Positions 52,119-60,542 of a DNA stretch of 64,000 nucleotides are shown here, one piece after another. The notes under the pieces are model-generated. The model was not told the DNA's origin and ran no database searches. It saw only the letters and a program-made list of their open reading frames with translations. The stretch lies in NCBI GenBank assembly GCA_965248975.1, contig CBDFKU010000020.1, positions 310,001-374,000 on the forward strand. Reading direction: 5' to 3'. Positions within the stretch are counted from its first letter, which is position 1. Each line of letters starts with the position of its first letter. The DNA is from CBDFKU01 sp965248975 (lineage in GTDB: Bacteria > Chloroflexota > Dehalococcoidia > Lucifugimonadales > JAGWBF01). The translations under genes and the position numbers were made by a program.

Positions 52119-53216
52119 ATGAGCACGAAAGCATTTTTGTGGCTGCTGGCGGGAGTCCTGGTGCTGGGGATCGGCCTGGGGTTAGCCATGGTCGGCCTTG
52201 CCGCCCAGGGGGGAGACGACGGTACCGCCGCGGTCTCCAACACCGTTCAGTCGGCACCGCAAAACAACGGACGACAATCCCAGGGACAGCCGGCCCCGGA
52301 AGATGGGGCGGCCTCAAGTGGCAGTCAGACGGCTCCTACACAGACCCCCGAGCAGGAACCCCAGGACCAGGCCGACCAGGGGAACGAGGACGACGCCCAG
52401 CCGACTCAAGGCCAGCAGCTCAGCCAGGAGGATCTGGCCGATCTCCGGCAGCGGATTCAGGCCGGCCAGGTCACCCAGGATGAGCTGGCGGAGCTGCGGC
52501 AGCGGTTCCAGAGGCAACCCGGACAGGCGGCCGGCGCTGGCTTTCCCGGCGGCGGGCTGACGGGCACGGTGGCGAGCGTCCAAGGGAACCTGGTTACGAT
52601 CGAAACACCCCAGGGCCCGTCTCAGGCCACGGTCGGGGTCGACACCAATATCCAGAAGACGGATCGAGGCGCCCTGGAGGACCTGGTAGTAGGCGTCCGC
52701 GTCACCGTGGTGGGCCAGCGTGGGGCGGACGGGACGGTACAGGCTTCCACAATTTCGATCCTTCCGGAAGGCTCGGAGGGCTTCGGAGGCGGCGGTTTGG
52801 CCGGCCGTTTCGGCCAGAGGCAGCTCGGTGGAAGCCAAGGGGGACAGCAGTTCGGCCAGGGGCAAGATGGCCAGGGACAGAGTAATCGGGGTCAGTTCGG
52901 TGGTGCGCCGGGCGGCCAAGACCTTGCCGGTGGACCGGTACTCACTGGCACGATCGAGAGCGTCGATGGTAACGTGTTGACCGTCAACACGCCCCAGGGC
53001 CCGTTGCCGGTCACCGTAGGGACTGAAACCAACATCCAGAAGACAGCCCAGGGCAGCCTCGATGACCTTCAGACAGGCTTCCAGGTAACCGTGATCGGCC
53101 AGACGAGGGAGGACGGAACGGTTCAGGCCGGCTTCATCGTCGTCGCACCGGAGGGGTTCCCGGGCGGGCGCGGCCTGCCCGGGAGAGGGTTTGGAGGCAC
53201 CCAGCAGCAACCCTAG
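52119..53216 (+). CDS. Secreted protein with two DUF5666-like domains
   Basis: 365 residues. An N-terminal anchor (about 6-28) is followed by a Gln/Pro/Glu-rich linker and a short helical pair (LSQEDLADLRQRIQAGQVTQ, then DELAELRQRFQ) resembling a SHOCT motif. Two DUF5666-like beta-domains follow: LTGTVASVQGNLVTIETPQG...TNIQKT and LTGTIESVDGNVLTVNTPQG...TNIQKT. A Gly/Gln-rich spacer lies between them. Such domains are predicted OB-fold-like and extracytoplasmic, with unknown function. It is the last gene of the exporter operon, 15 bases after the permease, and so presumably is part of the same response. It ends 6 bases from the convergent Ku gene. Confidence 0.78.
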   Translation: MSTKAFLWLLAGVLVLGIGLGLAMVGLAAQGGDDGTAAVSNTVQSAPQNNGRQSQGQPAPEDGAASSGSQTAPTQTPEQEPQDQADQGNEDDAQPTQGQQLSQEDLADLRQRIQAGQVTQDELAELRQRFQRQPGQAAGAGFPGGGLTGTVASVQGNLVTIETPQGPSQATVGVDTNIQKTDRGALEDLVVGVRVTVVGQRGADGTVQASTISILPEGSEGFGGGGLAGRFGQRQLGGSQGGQQFGQGQDGQGQSNRGQFGGAPGGQDLAGGPVLTGTIESVDGNVLTVNTPQGPLPVTVGTETNIQKTAQGSLDDLQTGFQVTVIGQTREDGTVQAGFIVVAPEGFPGGRGLPGRGFGGTQQQP

Positions 53217-53222
53217 CGCGGA

Positions 53223-54092
53223 CTAAGACACCTTGCTCTGGCTGGGCCCCTTGGCGCGGCTCTTTTTCTTCGGGGGTTCCTCCGCCTCGGGCTCCGGGGC
53301 GCCTTTGGCCGACTGGGCCTTGTTGGCTGCGATGCTCGCCCTCAAGGCCTCCATCAAGTCAGACACCTTGCCCTTGGCAGGAGCTGGGGCGGCGGTGACC
53401 GGCTCTCGGGACGTCAGCTTGGCCTCGATAACCTGCTCCAGGGTGAGCCTGTAATCGTCCTTGAATCCCACTGGGTCGTAGGGGTTGGTTAGCTGGTCTA
53501 TCAGCGTAGCCGCCATCGCCATCTCCTGCTCGGTGATGGCGGTCTGCTCCTCAGGCAGGCTCAGCTCCAGGGTGCCCCGGATCTCGTCGGGGTAGTGCAT
53601 CGTGTGCATGGCGATGCCGTGGTCGTAGGGCCGGAGGCAGCATATGTGCTCTTTCTGTCGCAGCGAAACCTTGCCTATCGCCACCCGCCCGGTGCTCTCC
53701 AGAGCCTGCTTCAGCAGATAGAAGGGCTTCACCCCAACCCCGTCTGGCTCCAGCATGTAGGTACGCTCGAAGTTGATGGGATCGATCTCGGTCAGGTCGA
53801 TGAACTGGGTTATCTCGATCACGTGTGTTGAAGCCACGGGAAGGTTCTCGAAGTCGCTCTCCTGCATGACCACGTACTGTTCCTTGGAGTATTCGTACCC
53901 CCGCACTATCTCCGACTGCTCGACCTCCACCTCGTGATATGGGCAGTATCTCTTCTGGCGAATGCGGTTGTGACAGGTTTCGTGCAGGGTCACGAACGAC
54001 AGGTCCTTGCTCTCGGTGGCGGTGTAGAGCTTGATGGGGATGGCAACCATGCCGAAGCTCACCGCGCCCTTCCAGATAGATCGCCTGGCCAT
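53223..54092 (-). CDS. ku: Ku, non-homologous end-joining protein
   Basis: 289 residues, typical for bacterial Ku. The family start ARRSIWKGAVSFGMVAIPIKLYTATE is followed by ETCHNRIRQKRYCPYHEVEVE, LPVASTHVIEITQFIDLTEI and a Lys-rich C-terminal tail (PPKKKSRAKG). (Only parts are quoted.) Ku forms a dimeric ring on broken DNA ends and recruits LigD. GGAGG lies 6 bases before the ATG. It follows the stand-alone ligase by 101 bases on the same strand and faces away from LigD, which is 2.1 kb to the right. Confidence 0.96.
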   Translation of the reverse strand: MARRSIWKGAVSFGMVAIPIKLYTATESKDLSFVTLHETCHNRIRQKRYCPYHEVEVEQSEIVRGYEYSKEQYVVMQESDFENLPVASTHVIEITQFIDLTEIDPINFERTYMLEPDGVGVKPFYLLKQALESTGRVAIGKVSLRQKEHICCLRPYDHGIAMHTMHYPDEIRGTLELSLPEEQTAITEQEMAMAATLIDQLTNPYDPVGFKDDYRLTLEQVIEAKLTSREPVTAAPAPAKGKVSDLMEALRASIAANKAQSAKGAPEPEAEEPPKKKSRAKGPSQSKVS

Positions 54093-54193
54093 GTAGTACC
54101 TCCGAGACCTTTATGCCCTTCCCAGGTCCTCCACCCGTACTGAACACATTAGGGTACCACCGGCGCCAACGTCAAGGCCACCCGGGTGGCGTG

Positions 54194-55201
54194 CTAGGCG
54201 AAATCGGCAAGGAGGTCAGGCCACCCCGGAGCGTCGGCGACCGCGCAGTCGGCGGGAGACTTGTCGTCCCTCATGCCCTTGAACACAGGGTAGGCCAGCT
54301 CTCCAGCCTCGGTGAACTCGCCGTACTCCACCTGGCAGACCAGCTCCGGACGGCACCAGAAGATCAGCCTACGCACGTCGGGCAGCGCCGGAAAGGGACA
54401 CTCGGCGACGTGGGCCTCCTGCAGGATCGGCGCCAACCCCCGGGCGATCTTCCTGGATATGCCCGTGGTCACTTGACCTACGTAGATGAGCTGCCTCTCA
54501 TTGTCGTACAACCCCAGGATCAGGCTGCTGAAGACCTCTTTCCGTAGACCTCGGAAGGTGTAGCCAGCTATCACGAAATCGGACTCCCTGACCCTCTTGA
54601 CCTTGAGCCAGTTTCGGCTGCGTTTGCCCGGGAAGTAGAGGCTGGATTTCTCCTTGGCGACGATCCCCTCCAGGCCCATGTCGCAGGTTGCTCGGAAGAA
54701 CGCCTCACCGTCGTTTTCGATGAATTCGCAGGCATGGGCGACTTCACTGGTCTCCAGGAGGTCGCGCAGTAGACCCTTGCGGGCCAGCAGTGGCTCCGCC
54801 ATCACCGACCGTCCGCCGACGTACAGCAGATCGAAGGCGATGAAGTGGACGGGGTTACTGCGAGCGCCCCGGCCGTCGGAGCTACCCAGACGTCGTCGCA
54901 GCTTGGAGTAGCTGGGCTGGCCCCGGCCGTCCAGGCAGACCAGCTCGCCGTCCAGGACCACTCCGCTCTCCTTGATCTGCTGGGGCAGCTCGGAGAGCTC
55001 CGGAAACACGTGGGTGATGTCTTCGGAGTTACGGCCGAGCAGCTTCAAGCGCCCGCCTTCGATTAAGGCCATGGCCCGTACACCTTCCCACTTGAGCTCG
55101 TAGAGGTGGTCTATGGAGTCGAAGGGGCGTCGTGCCAGGCGGGCAAGCATGGGCCTGACCGTTCGGGGCAAACCGGCCGACAACGCGGAGGGCTTGATCA
55201 T
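54194..55201 (-). CDS. ATP-dependent DNA ligase (LigC/LigD ligase-domain type)
   Basis: 335 residues. The adenylation domain contains the nucleotidyl Lys37 in YELKWEGVRAMAL and motifs LDGELVCL, FIAFDLLYV, and EGIVAKEKSSLYFPGKRSRNWLKVK. The OB-fold follows, with YVGQVTTGISRKIARGL and WCRPELVCQVEYGE. It seals nicks with ATP and is likely a backup or specialised ligase in end joining with Ku. The usual motif I is KxDG; here it is KWEG, a tolerated variant in this subgroup. No strong Shine-Dalgarno is seen before the ATG at 55201; an internal ATG at residue 18 is an alternative. Confidence 0.9.
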   Translation of the reverse strand: MIKPSALSAGLPRTVRPMLARLARRPFDSIDHLYELKWEGVRAMALIEGGRLKLLGRNSEDITHVFPELSELPQQIKESGVVLDGELVCLDGRGQPSYSKLRRRLGSSDGRGARSNPVHFIAFDLLYVGGRSVMAEPLLARKGLLRDLLETSEVAHACEFIENDGEAFFRATCDMGLEGIVAKEKSSLYFPGKRSRNWLKVKRVRESDFVIAGYTFRGLRKEVFSSLILGLYDNERQLIYVGQVTTGISRKIARGLAPILQEAHVAECPFPALPDVRRLIFWCRPELVCQVEYGEFTEAGELAYPVFKGMRDDKSPADCAVADAPGWPDLLADFA

Positions 55202-55275
55202 GGCTGCGCCAACAGCATATACGGAGCCGGGGAGCAGGTCAACCGCCTACGGCGGCTCTTGTCGGTCCGGCTTTC

Positions 55276-55284
55276 TGCTATAAT
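55276..55284 (+). promoter_or_regulatory. Extended -10 promoter for the DUF72/LigD genes
   Basis: TGCTATAAT is a perfect extended -10 element (TATAAT at 55279-55284), 87 bases before the DUF72 start. The best -35 (TTGTCG at 55259-55264) is too close at 14 bases, so the promoter probably depends on the extended -10. The same region (55202-55371) must carry the leftward promoter of the ligase-Ku genes. Confidence 0.55.
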
Positions 55285-55371
55285 TAAAAGATCACCCCAA
55301 GGTGGGCTCCTCCACCATATCCTGGTCCCGGGGGCGCCCGCCATTGTCATCTCCCACAGCCGGGGTAACCC

Positions 55372-56088
55372 ATGATTTTTATCGGCACATCCGGCTATAA
55401 CTATCCCGAGTGGAAGGGTGCCTTCTACCCGGCCAACCTTCCCACGTCGAAGATGCTCCCCTACTATGCCGAGCGCTTCTCCACCGTGGAGATCAACTAC
55501 TCCTTCTACCGCATGCCCAGCGAGAAGGCGCTGGAAGGATGGTCCACCGCGACGCCCGAGGGATTCGCCTTCACACTGAAAGCTCCGAGACGCATCACCC
55601 ACGAAGCCCGACTCCGAGACTGCGACGACCTACTCCAGACCTTCGGCAAGAGGGCACGGACCCTGGGCCCGAAGCTGGGCACCCTGCTGTTCCAGTTGCC
55701 TCCCTCCTTCAGGAAGGACCTGGATGCGTTGAACATCCTTCTGGACTGGGTGCCTCCCGACATCCGGGTGGCCATGGAGTTTCGCCACGCCTCTTGGCAC
55801 TCGGACGACGTGTTCCAGCGGCTGAAGGACACCAACGTGGCCCTGTGCATCGCCGACAACGAGAAGGGAACGACACCCCTGGTAGCCACCGCGGGCCACG
55901 GATACTTCCGCCTGCGGGACGAAGGCTATCAGGAGGCCGATATCGACCGGTGGGCGGACACCATTCTGGAGCACGGGACGGCATGGGAGAGTACCTTCGT
56001 CTATTTCAAGCACGAAGAAGAGGGCAAGGGGGCTGTGTTTGCCCAGTCCCTCAATAGGAGCCTGGAAGCTCGGACCAAATCGGGATAA
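55372..56088 (+). CDS. DUF72 (YecE-family) TIM-barrel protein
   Basis: 238 residues with the family opening FIGTSGYNYPEWKGAFYP and later YAERFSTVEINYSFYRMPS, FQLPPSFRKDLDAL, VAMEFRHASWHSDDVF and VYFKHEEEGKGAVFAQSL. The family forms a TIM barrel; its biochemical role is unproven. It is often found near repair genes such as LigD, as here. It is 125 bases upstream of LigD on the same strand, with a palindromic repeat between. Confidence 0.9.
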   Translation: MIFIGTSGYNYPEWKGAFYPANLPTSKMLPYYAERFSTVEINYSFYRMPSEKALEGWSTATPEGFAFTLKAPRRITHEARLRDCDDLLQTFGKRARTLGPKLGTLLFQLPPSFRKDLDALNILLDWVPPDIRVAMEFRHASWHSDDVFQRLKDTNVALCIADNEKGTTPLVATAGHGYFRLRDEGYQEADIDRWADTILEHGTAWESTFVYFKHEEEGKGAVFAQSLNRSLEARTKSG

Positions 56089-56133
56089 CGTCCCCCGGGA
56101 CGGAGGAGGCAGAGATAGGGATCGGGGTGACGG

Positions 56134-56190
56134 CCCTCACCGCGGCCTAGGGCCACCCCTATCCCAATGGGAGAGGGCCGGGGGTGAGGG
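56134..56190. repeat. Intergenic palindromic repeat
   Basis: CCCTCAC at 56134-56140 and GTGAGGG at 56184-56190 bracket an imperfect G/C-rich palindrome with ATCCCAATGGGAGAGGG at the centre. It resembles dispersed REP-like elements; similar but not identical sequence is seen at 59511-59560 and near 30-90. It lies between the DUF72 and LigD genes. Confidence 0.5.
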
Positions 56191-56213
56191 TCCCCCACCA
56201 GTAGCGCGACGCG

Positions 56214-58958
56214 ATGCTGAAGGATTACGAAAAAAAGCGCGACTTCTCTAAGACCAGGGAGCCGAAGACCTCCGAAGGAGGATCGGCCCGGGGTAGCCTG
56301 CGGTACGTGATCCAGAAGCACGCCGCACGACGCCTGCATTACGACTTCCGGCTGGAGCTGGACGGGGTCCTCAAGTCCTGGGCCGTGCCCAAGGGTCCCT
56401 CAGTGGATCCCCAGGAGAAGCGCCTCGCGGTCCTGGTGGAGGACCACCCCCTGGACTATGCCGGCTTCGAGGGCGTCATCGGACACGGCAATTACGGAGC
56501 CGGCCAGGTCATCGTCTGGGATGCCGGTATCTACTCTCCTGATGAGGGTGGCCGTCTATCCTTCGGAGACCGGGAAGACGCCGAGGAGAGGATGCGCCGG
56601 GACCTGATGAAGGGCAAGCTGTCCTTCACCCTGCGTGGACAGAAGCTTCAGGGCTCGTGGACCCTGGTCAAGACGGCGAAAAGCCCCAACGACTGGCTGC
56701 TCATCAAGCACAAGGATTCTCATGCCGACGCCCGGCGGGACGTGCTGGACGAGGAGCGTTCGGTCCAGTCCGGCCTGACCTTGGCCGACCTCAAAGCCGG
56801 CAGGCTGCCGGACCCGGCCGGCAACCAGGACCAGGGACCGTTAGCCCAAAGAGATAGGATCCTGGCCTTGGGATGGAAGGACGCCTTCCCGGCCCGCCTC
56901 AAGCCGATGCTCGCTCGCAGTGCGGACGAGCCCTTCTCCCACCCCAACTGGCTTTTTGAGCCCAAGCTGGACGGATATCGGGCTATCGTTTTCTTAAATC
57001 GGGGCAAGGTTACGCTGTTAACCCGCAACGGGATCGACATAACCGGACGACTGCCCGAGGTGGTTGCCGAGCTCGAGGCTCAGCCCGATGATTCCATGGT
57101 CCTGGACGGGGAGCTGGTGGCCCTCGACCCTCAGGGCCTGCCCGATTTCGGTTTGCTGCAGCAAGCGATAAACCTGGAACGGGGTAACATCGGCCGTCCG
57201 GGCCAGTCCGGCGGCATCGTCTACTACCCCTTCGACCTGCTGTACCTCGACGGGACCAACCTGCTGAAGGTGCCTCTGTTCGAACGCAAGGCCCTGTTGA
57301 AGCACGCCCTCGTTCCCGGCGACTACGTGCGGTCCATGGAGTACGTGGAAGCCGAAGGTGATTCCTTCCTCAATGTCGTGCTTCAGATGGGGTTGGAGGG
57401 CATGGTGGCGAAGCGCCGCGACAGCCCCTACCAGCCGGGCAGTCGCAGTCCGTCGTGGCTCAAGGTGAAGGCCGTACAAGAGGATGATTTCGTGGTCGGC
57501 GGCTTCACCGAAGGCGCGGGAGCCCGGTCCAGTGCCTTCGGCGCACTGCTAGTGGGCAACTACCAGGGCGGCGAGCTTCACTTTACAGGAAGGGTCGGCA
57601 GCGGGTTCGACGACGAGACCCTTCGGGAGATGAAGGAGACCCTGTCCGAGCTTCGTGTGGATTCTCCCCCCTTTGCCGCCGACCCCGAGCTGGTCAACGT
57701 CGACAACCGCTGGGTGCGCCCGGAACTGGTGGCCCGGGTCAAGTTCGCCGAATGGACCAAGGACGGACGGCTACGAGCACCCGTGTTCGTCGGGCTCCGC
57801 TCGGACCTGAACCCAAAGGACGTGAAACCGGAGGGACGGAAGGTCCACGTTTCCAGTAAGGCGGCCGTTCCGCCGGCCCAACCCGACCTCCTGAAAGACG
57901 AGGTCTCCGGGGTGCTGGACCAGCTCTCCGAGCGCGCGGACAAGCTCATACTGGAGACGGGCGTCCATCGCATCAGCCTCGCCAACCTGAACAAGGTGCT
58001 GTGGCCGGCGACGGACGGCGGGTCTCCTGTTACCAAGGGGGACATGATCCGGTACTACGTCCGCATGAGCCCCCTGCTCCTGCCCCATCTGCGCAACCGA
58101 CCCATGACTCTGACCCGGTACCCCAACGGCATCGATGGCAACAGCTTCTACCAGAAGCATTGGGAGCAGGACCCTCCTGAGTTCGTGGAGACCGTGCGCC
58201 TGTTCTCCTCCCACAACGAGGGCGACGGAGAGTACATCATGGTCAACAACCTCCAGACCCTGGTCTGGCTGGCCCAGCTGGCCAACATCGAGCTCCATCC
58301 CTGGCTGTCCAGGACCGTGACAACGCCAGACGCCACCGATCTGACCACCGACTTCGCCGGGTCCAGGGACGCCATCGACGGAAGCGTGCTGAACTATCCC
58401 GACGTCATCGTGTTCGACCTGGACCCCTACATCTACTCGGGCAAGGAGAAGACCGGGGACGAGCCGGATCTGAACCGCAGAGCCTTCTCCAAGGGAGTCG
58501 AGGTGGCCCGGGCCCTCAAGGACATCCTGGACCAGCTCTCTCTGTCCTCCTTCCTGAAGACCTCGGGGAAGACCGGAATCCACGTCTACGTGCCGGTGCT
58601 GCGACAGTACGACTACAAGGTAACGCGGAAGACCTGTGAGCTCATCGGCCGGTTTCTGCTGCAGCAGATGCCCAACGACGTCACCATGGAGTGGACAGTG
58701 AGCAAGCGTCCCGCGAAGATATTCCTGGACCACAACCAGAACACCCGCAGCAAGAACATGGCCTCCATCTACTCCCTGAGGCCGTTACCCGGGGCCCCGG
58801 TGTCCACCCCCCTGGGCTGGGATGAGCTGGACCAGGTCTATCCCACCGACTTCACCATATACACAGTGCCGAACCGGGTGGAGACCGTAGGCGACCTGTG
58901 GGCCGGCATCCTGGAGGCGAAACACGACCTCAAACGCTTGCTGGAGACGATGCAATAA
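56214..58958 (+). CDS. ligD: DNA ligase D (phosphoesterase-ligase-polymerase)
   Basis: 914 residues with all three domains in the order PE-LIG-POL, as in Pseudomonas and unlike mycobacteria. The phosphoesterase domain (about 1-160) has RYVIQKHAARRLHYDFRLEL and HGNYGAGQVIVWD. The ligase domain (about 225-530) has nucleotidyl Lys251 in FEPKLDGYRAIVF and GMVAKRRDSPYQPGSRSPSW. The primase-polymerase domain (about 585-905) has NKVLWPATDGGSPVTKGDMI, the metal-binding pair Asp735/Asp737 in VIVFDLDPY, and KTSGKTGIHVYVPV. It processes and seals double-strand breaks with Ku. The start matches the usual LigD N-terminus (YEKKRDFSKTREP) although no strong Shine-Dalgarno is present. Confidence 0.96.
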   Translation: MLKDYEKKRDFSKTREPKTSEGGSARGSLRYVIQKHAARRLHYDFRLELDGVLKSWAVPKGPSVDPQEKRLAVLVEDHPLDYAGFEGVIGHGNYGAGQVIVWDAGIYSPDEGGRLSFGDREDAEERMRRDLMKGKLSFTLRGQKLQGSWTLVKTAKSPNDWLLIKHKDSHADARRDVLDEERSVQSGLTLADLKAGRLPDPAGNQDQGPLAQRDRILALGWKDAFPARLKPMLARSADEPFSHPNWLFEPKLDGYRAIVFLNRGKVTLLTRNGIDITGRLPEVVAELEAQPDDSMVLDGELVALDPQGLPDFGLLQQAINLERGNIGRPGQSGGIVYYPFDLLYLDGTNLLKVPLFERKALLKHALVPGDYVRSMEYVEAEGDSFLNVVLQMGLEGMVAKRRDSPYQPGSRSPSWLKVKAVQEDDFVVGGFTEGAGARSSAFGALLVGNYQGGELHFTGRVGSGFDDETLREMKETLSELRVDSPPFAADPELVNVDNRWVRPELVARVKFAEWTKDGRLRAPVFVGLRSDLNPKDVKPEGRKVHVSSKAAVPPAQPDLLKDEVSGVLDQLSERADKLILETGVHRISLANLNKVLWPATDGGSPVTKGDMIRYYVRMSPLLLPHLRNRPMTLTRYPNGIDGNSFYQKHWEQDPPEFVETVRLFSSHNEGDGEYIMVNNLQTLVWLAQLANIELHPWLSRTVTTPDATDLTTDFAGSRDAIDGSVLNYPDVIVFDLDPYIYSGKEKTGDEPDLNRRAFSKGVEVARALKDILDQLSLSSFLKTSGKTGIHVYVPVLRQYDYKVTRKTCELIGRFLLQQMPNDVTMEWTVSKRPAKIFLDHNQNTRSKNMASIYSLRPLPGAPVSTPLGWDELDQVYPTDFTIYTVPNRVETVGDLWAGILEAKHDLKRLLETMQ

Positions 58959-59047
58959 AATCCCATCCTCACCTTCCCCTGCAAAGAGCCACAAAGGGGG
59001 GGAGGACAAAAGCAGCGCCCAATTAAGAAGGTGCATGGAGGAAAGTC

Positions 59048-59506
59048 GTGGCAGAGATGCAGGCCCCGGCGCAGATCGTTCCCCAGAGACTGGGAGACTA
59101 TCTGGAGGTGATGAGCAAGGCAATCTTCCAGACCGGGATCTCCTGGAAGGTCGTGGAATCCAAATGGCCGGGCATCCGTGAGGCCTTCCGGGGCTTCGAC
59201 GCCGAGACCGTGGCCAACCTCACCGAGCCGGAGCTGGACGAGCTAACCGGCGACAAACGGGTCATCAGGAACCGGCGCAAGATAGAGGCCATCGTGGGGA
59301 ACGCCTGCCGCATGCTGGAGCTGGAGAAGGGCCATGGTAGCTTCCAAGGCTACCTGCGCTCCCAAGACAGCTTCGAGGCCACCGTCAAGGACCTACGAAA
59401 ACAGTTCAAGTTCCTGGGCGACATGGGTTCCTATTATTTCCTGTACGTGGTGGGGGAGAAGGTGCCCTCCCACGAGGAGTGGATGGCCGCCTGCCAGCGG
59501 CACTGA
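59048..59506 (+). CDS. DNA-3-methyladenine glycosylase I-like protein
   Basis: 152 residues with a helix-hairpin-helix glycosylase pattern. MSKAIFQTGISWKVVESKWP, IREAFRGFDAETVANLTE, VIRNRRKIEAIVGNACRMLE and FLGDMGSYYFLYVVGE are typical of the Tag family and its short relatives. It is somewhat shorter than E. coli Tag (187) and lacks the N-terminal and C-terminal zinc ligands of true Tag. It probably excises alkylated bases, but the specificity is uncertain. The start is GTG at 59048, after GGAGGAAAG. It follows LigD by 89 bases, within the repair island. Confidence 0.8.
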   Translation: MAEMQAPAQIVPQRLGDYLEVMSKAIFQTGISWKVVESKWPGIREAFRGFDAETVANLTEPELDELTGDKRVIRNRRKIEAIVGNACRMLELEKGHGSFQGYLRSQDSFEATVKDLRKQFKFLGDMGSYYFLYVVGEKVPSHEEWMAACQRH

Positions 59507-59510
59507 CCCG

Positions 59511-59558
59511 GCCTTATCCCCTCCCGCTTTGGGATAGGGGTAGAGGGGAGGGCGGGGC
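59511..59558. repeat. G/C-run palindromic spacer between convergent genes
   Basis: ATCCCCTCCC and CTTTGGGATAGGGG form an imperfect palindrome, followed by GAGGGGAGGGCGGGG. It lies exactly between the stop codons of the glycosylase and the helicase. It may act as a bidirectional terminator and resembles the other dispersed palindromes of the window. Confidence 0.4.
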
Positions 59559-60542
59559 CTACCCCCGCACGGCCACCGGCTGCCGAGACGCCGGAGCCTG
59601 ACCCTGCAGCAGTGCCCGCCCCTCGGCCAGGATGGCCTCGTCCACGGCGGCGCGGACCACAACCTCCCCGCCCTCCAGGGAGCAGATCGGGACACCGTTG
59701 CGGAAGGCAACCCGGTTCCCCAGCACGGCCGGCACCCTCTCTCCCGGCGTTAGGAAGCCCACCACGTTCAGGGGGTCGCAGGCCGACACCACCAGCCACT
59801 GATCGTCGGGCTCGGCGTTCCGCAGGGCGCGAATGGTTTCCACGGTCTCGGGTAGGGCGAACTGCTCTCCCACGAAGCCGGCAACGAAACGCCCTCCTCT
59901 GATCTCTCCTCTGGCCTCCAGGCGACGCAGCACACGGACCAGGTCCCTCCAGCGGGGCGCCATCGGCTCCCGGCCCAGTAGCTCGGGAAAGAGGACTCCG
60001 TATCTCCTCAGAAGCTGCCGCGCTTTGGACTCCACCGAGTCCTCTGTGGGGTCCATCCCTTGGAACAGGGACCACCGGCTGTATCCGGCCCCCCGTCGAG
60101 CCCTGGCCTTCTTCAGCCTGGTGGCTCGTCGCCCCTTGGTGGGGTTACCCATAATGTGCTGCCGCAGCGGCTCCAGGGTGTCGGCGGTCACCCGGCCTGC
60201 GGCGGCCAGCTGCCAGAGGGCTTCTTCGACGTCCGATGGCAGGCGGCGCGTCGAGGTCACGATGCCCGACATGAAGGACGCGCCCCGCCGTGTGAGAAGC
60301 TCTAGCACCTCTTCGGCGGCCCCGGAGAGGTGCTGCCCGTTCTGCCCGGCGTGGTCCAGCAGCCAGTCCAGGGAATCCCGCAAGGCCAGAGTGACCGGGG
60401 TGTTCCTGGAGAGGGCGTTGCGGGCTGTTGGAGAGTCGCCGTTGGTCGGGGGAGTCGGACGGCCCCAGACCACCTCTCCCATGAGGCACAGCCGGTCCAG
60501 CAGCACCGGGTCGTAGCCCGAGACCCGGGAGTCCAGTATCTC
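59559..60542 (-). pseudogene. C-terminal part of Lhr-type helicase, separated by an in-frame amber codon
   Basis: This stretch is open in the same frame as the helicase upstream (59559-63881 is a multiple of three) and continues its homology. Directly after the TAG comes EILDSRVSGYDPVLLDRLCL, the known continuation of Lhr proteins. It contains the C-terminal winged-helix and beta-barrel-like region (WSLFQGMDPTEDSVESKARQ, FVAGFVGEQFALPE). The first available ATG is at 60506. On its own it would lack any enzymatic domain. It is therefore read as the separated tail of the helicase, not as an independent gene. Confidence 0.85.

Noticed and set aside
59559..60506. Independent gene downstream of Lhr
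   Set aside because: It is in the same frame, continues Lhr homology without a gap and contains only the Lhr tail, so it is the separated 3' part of one gene.
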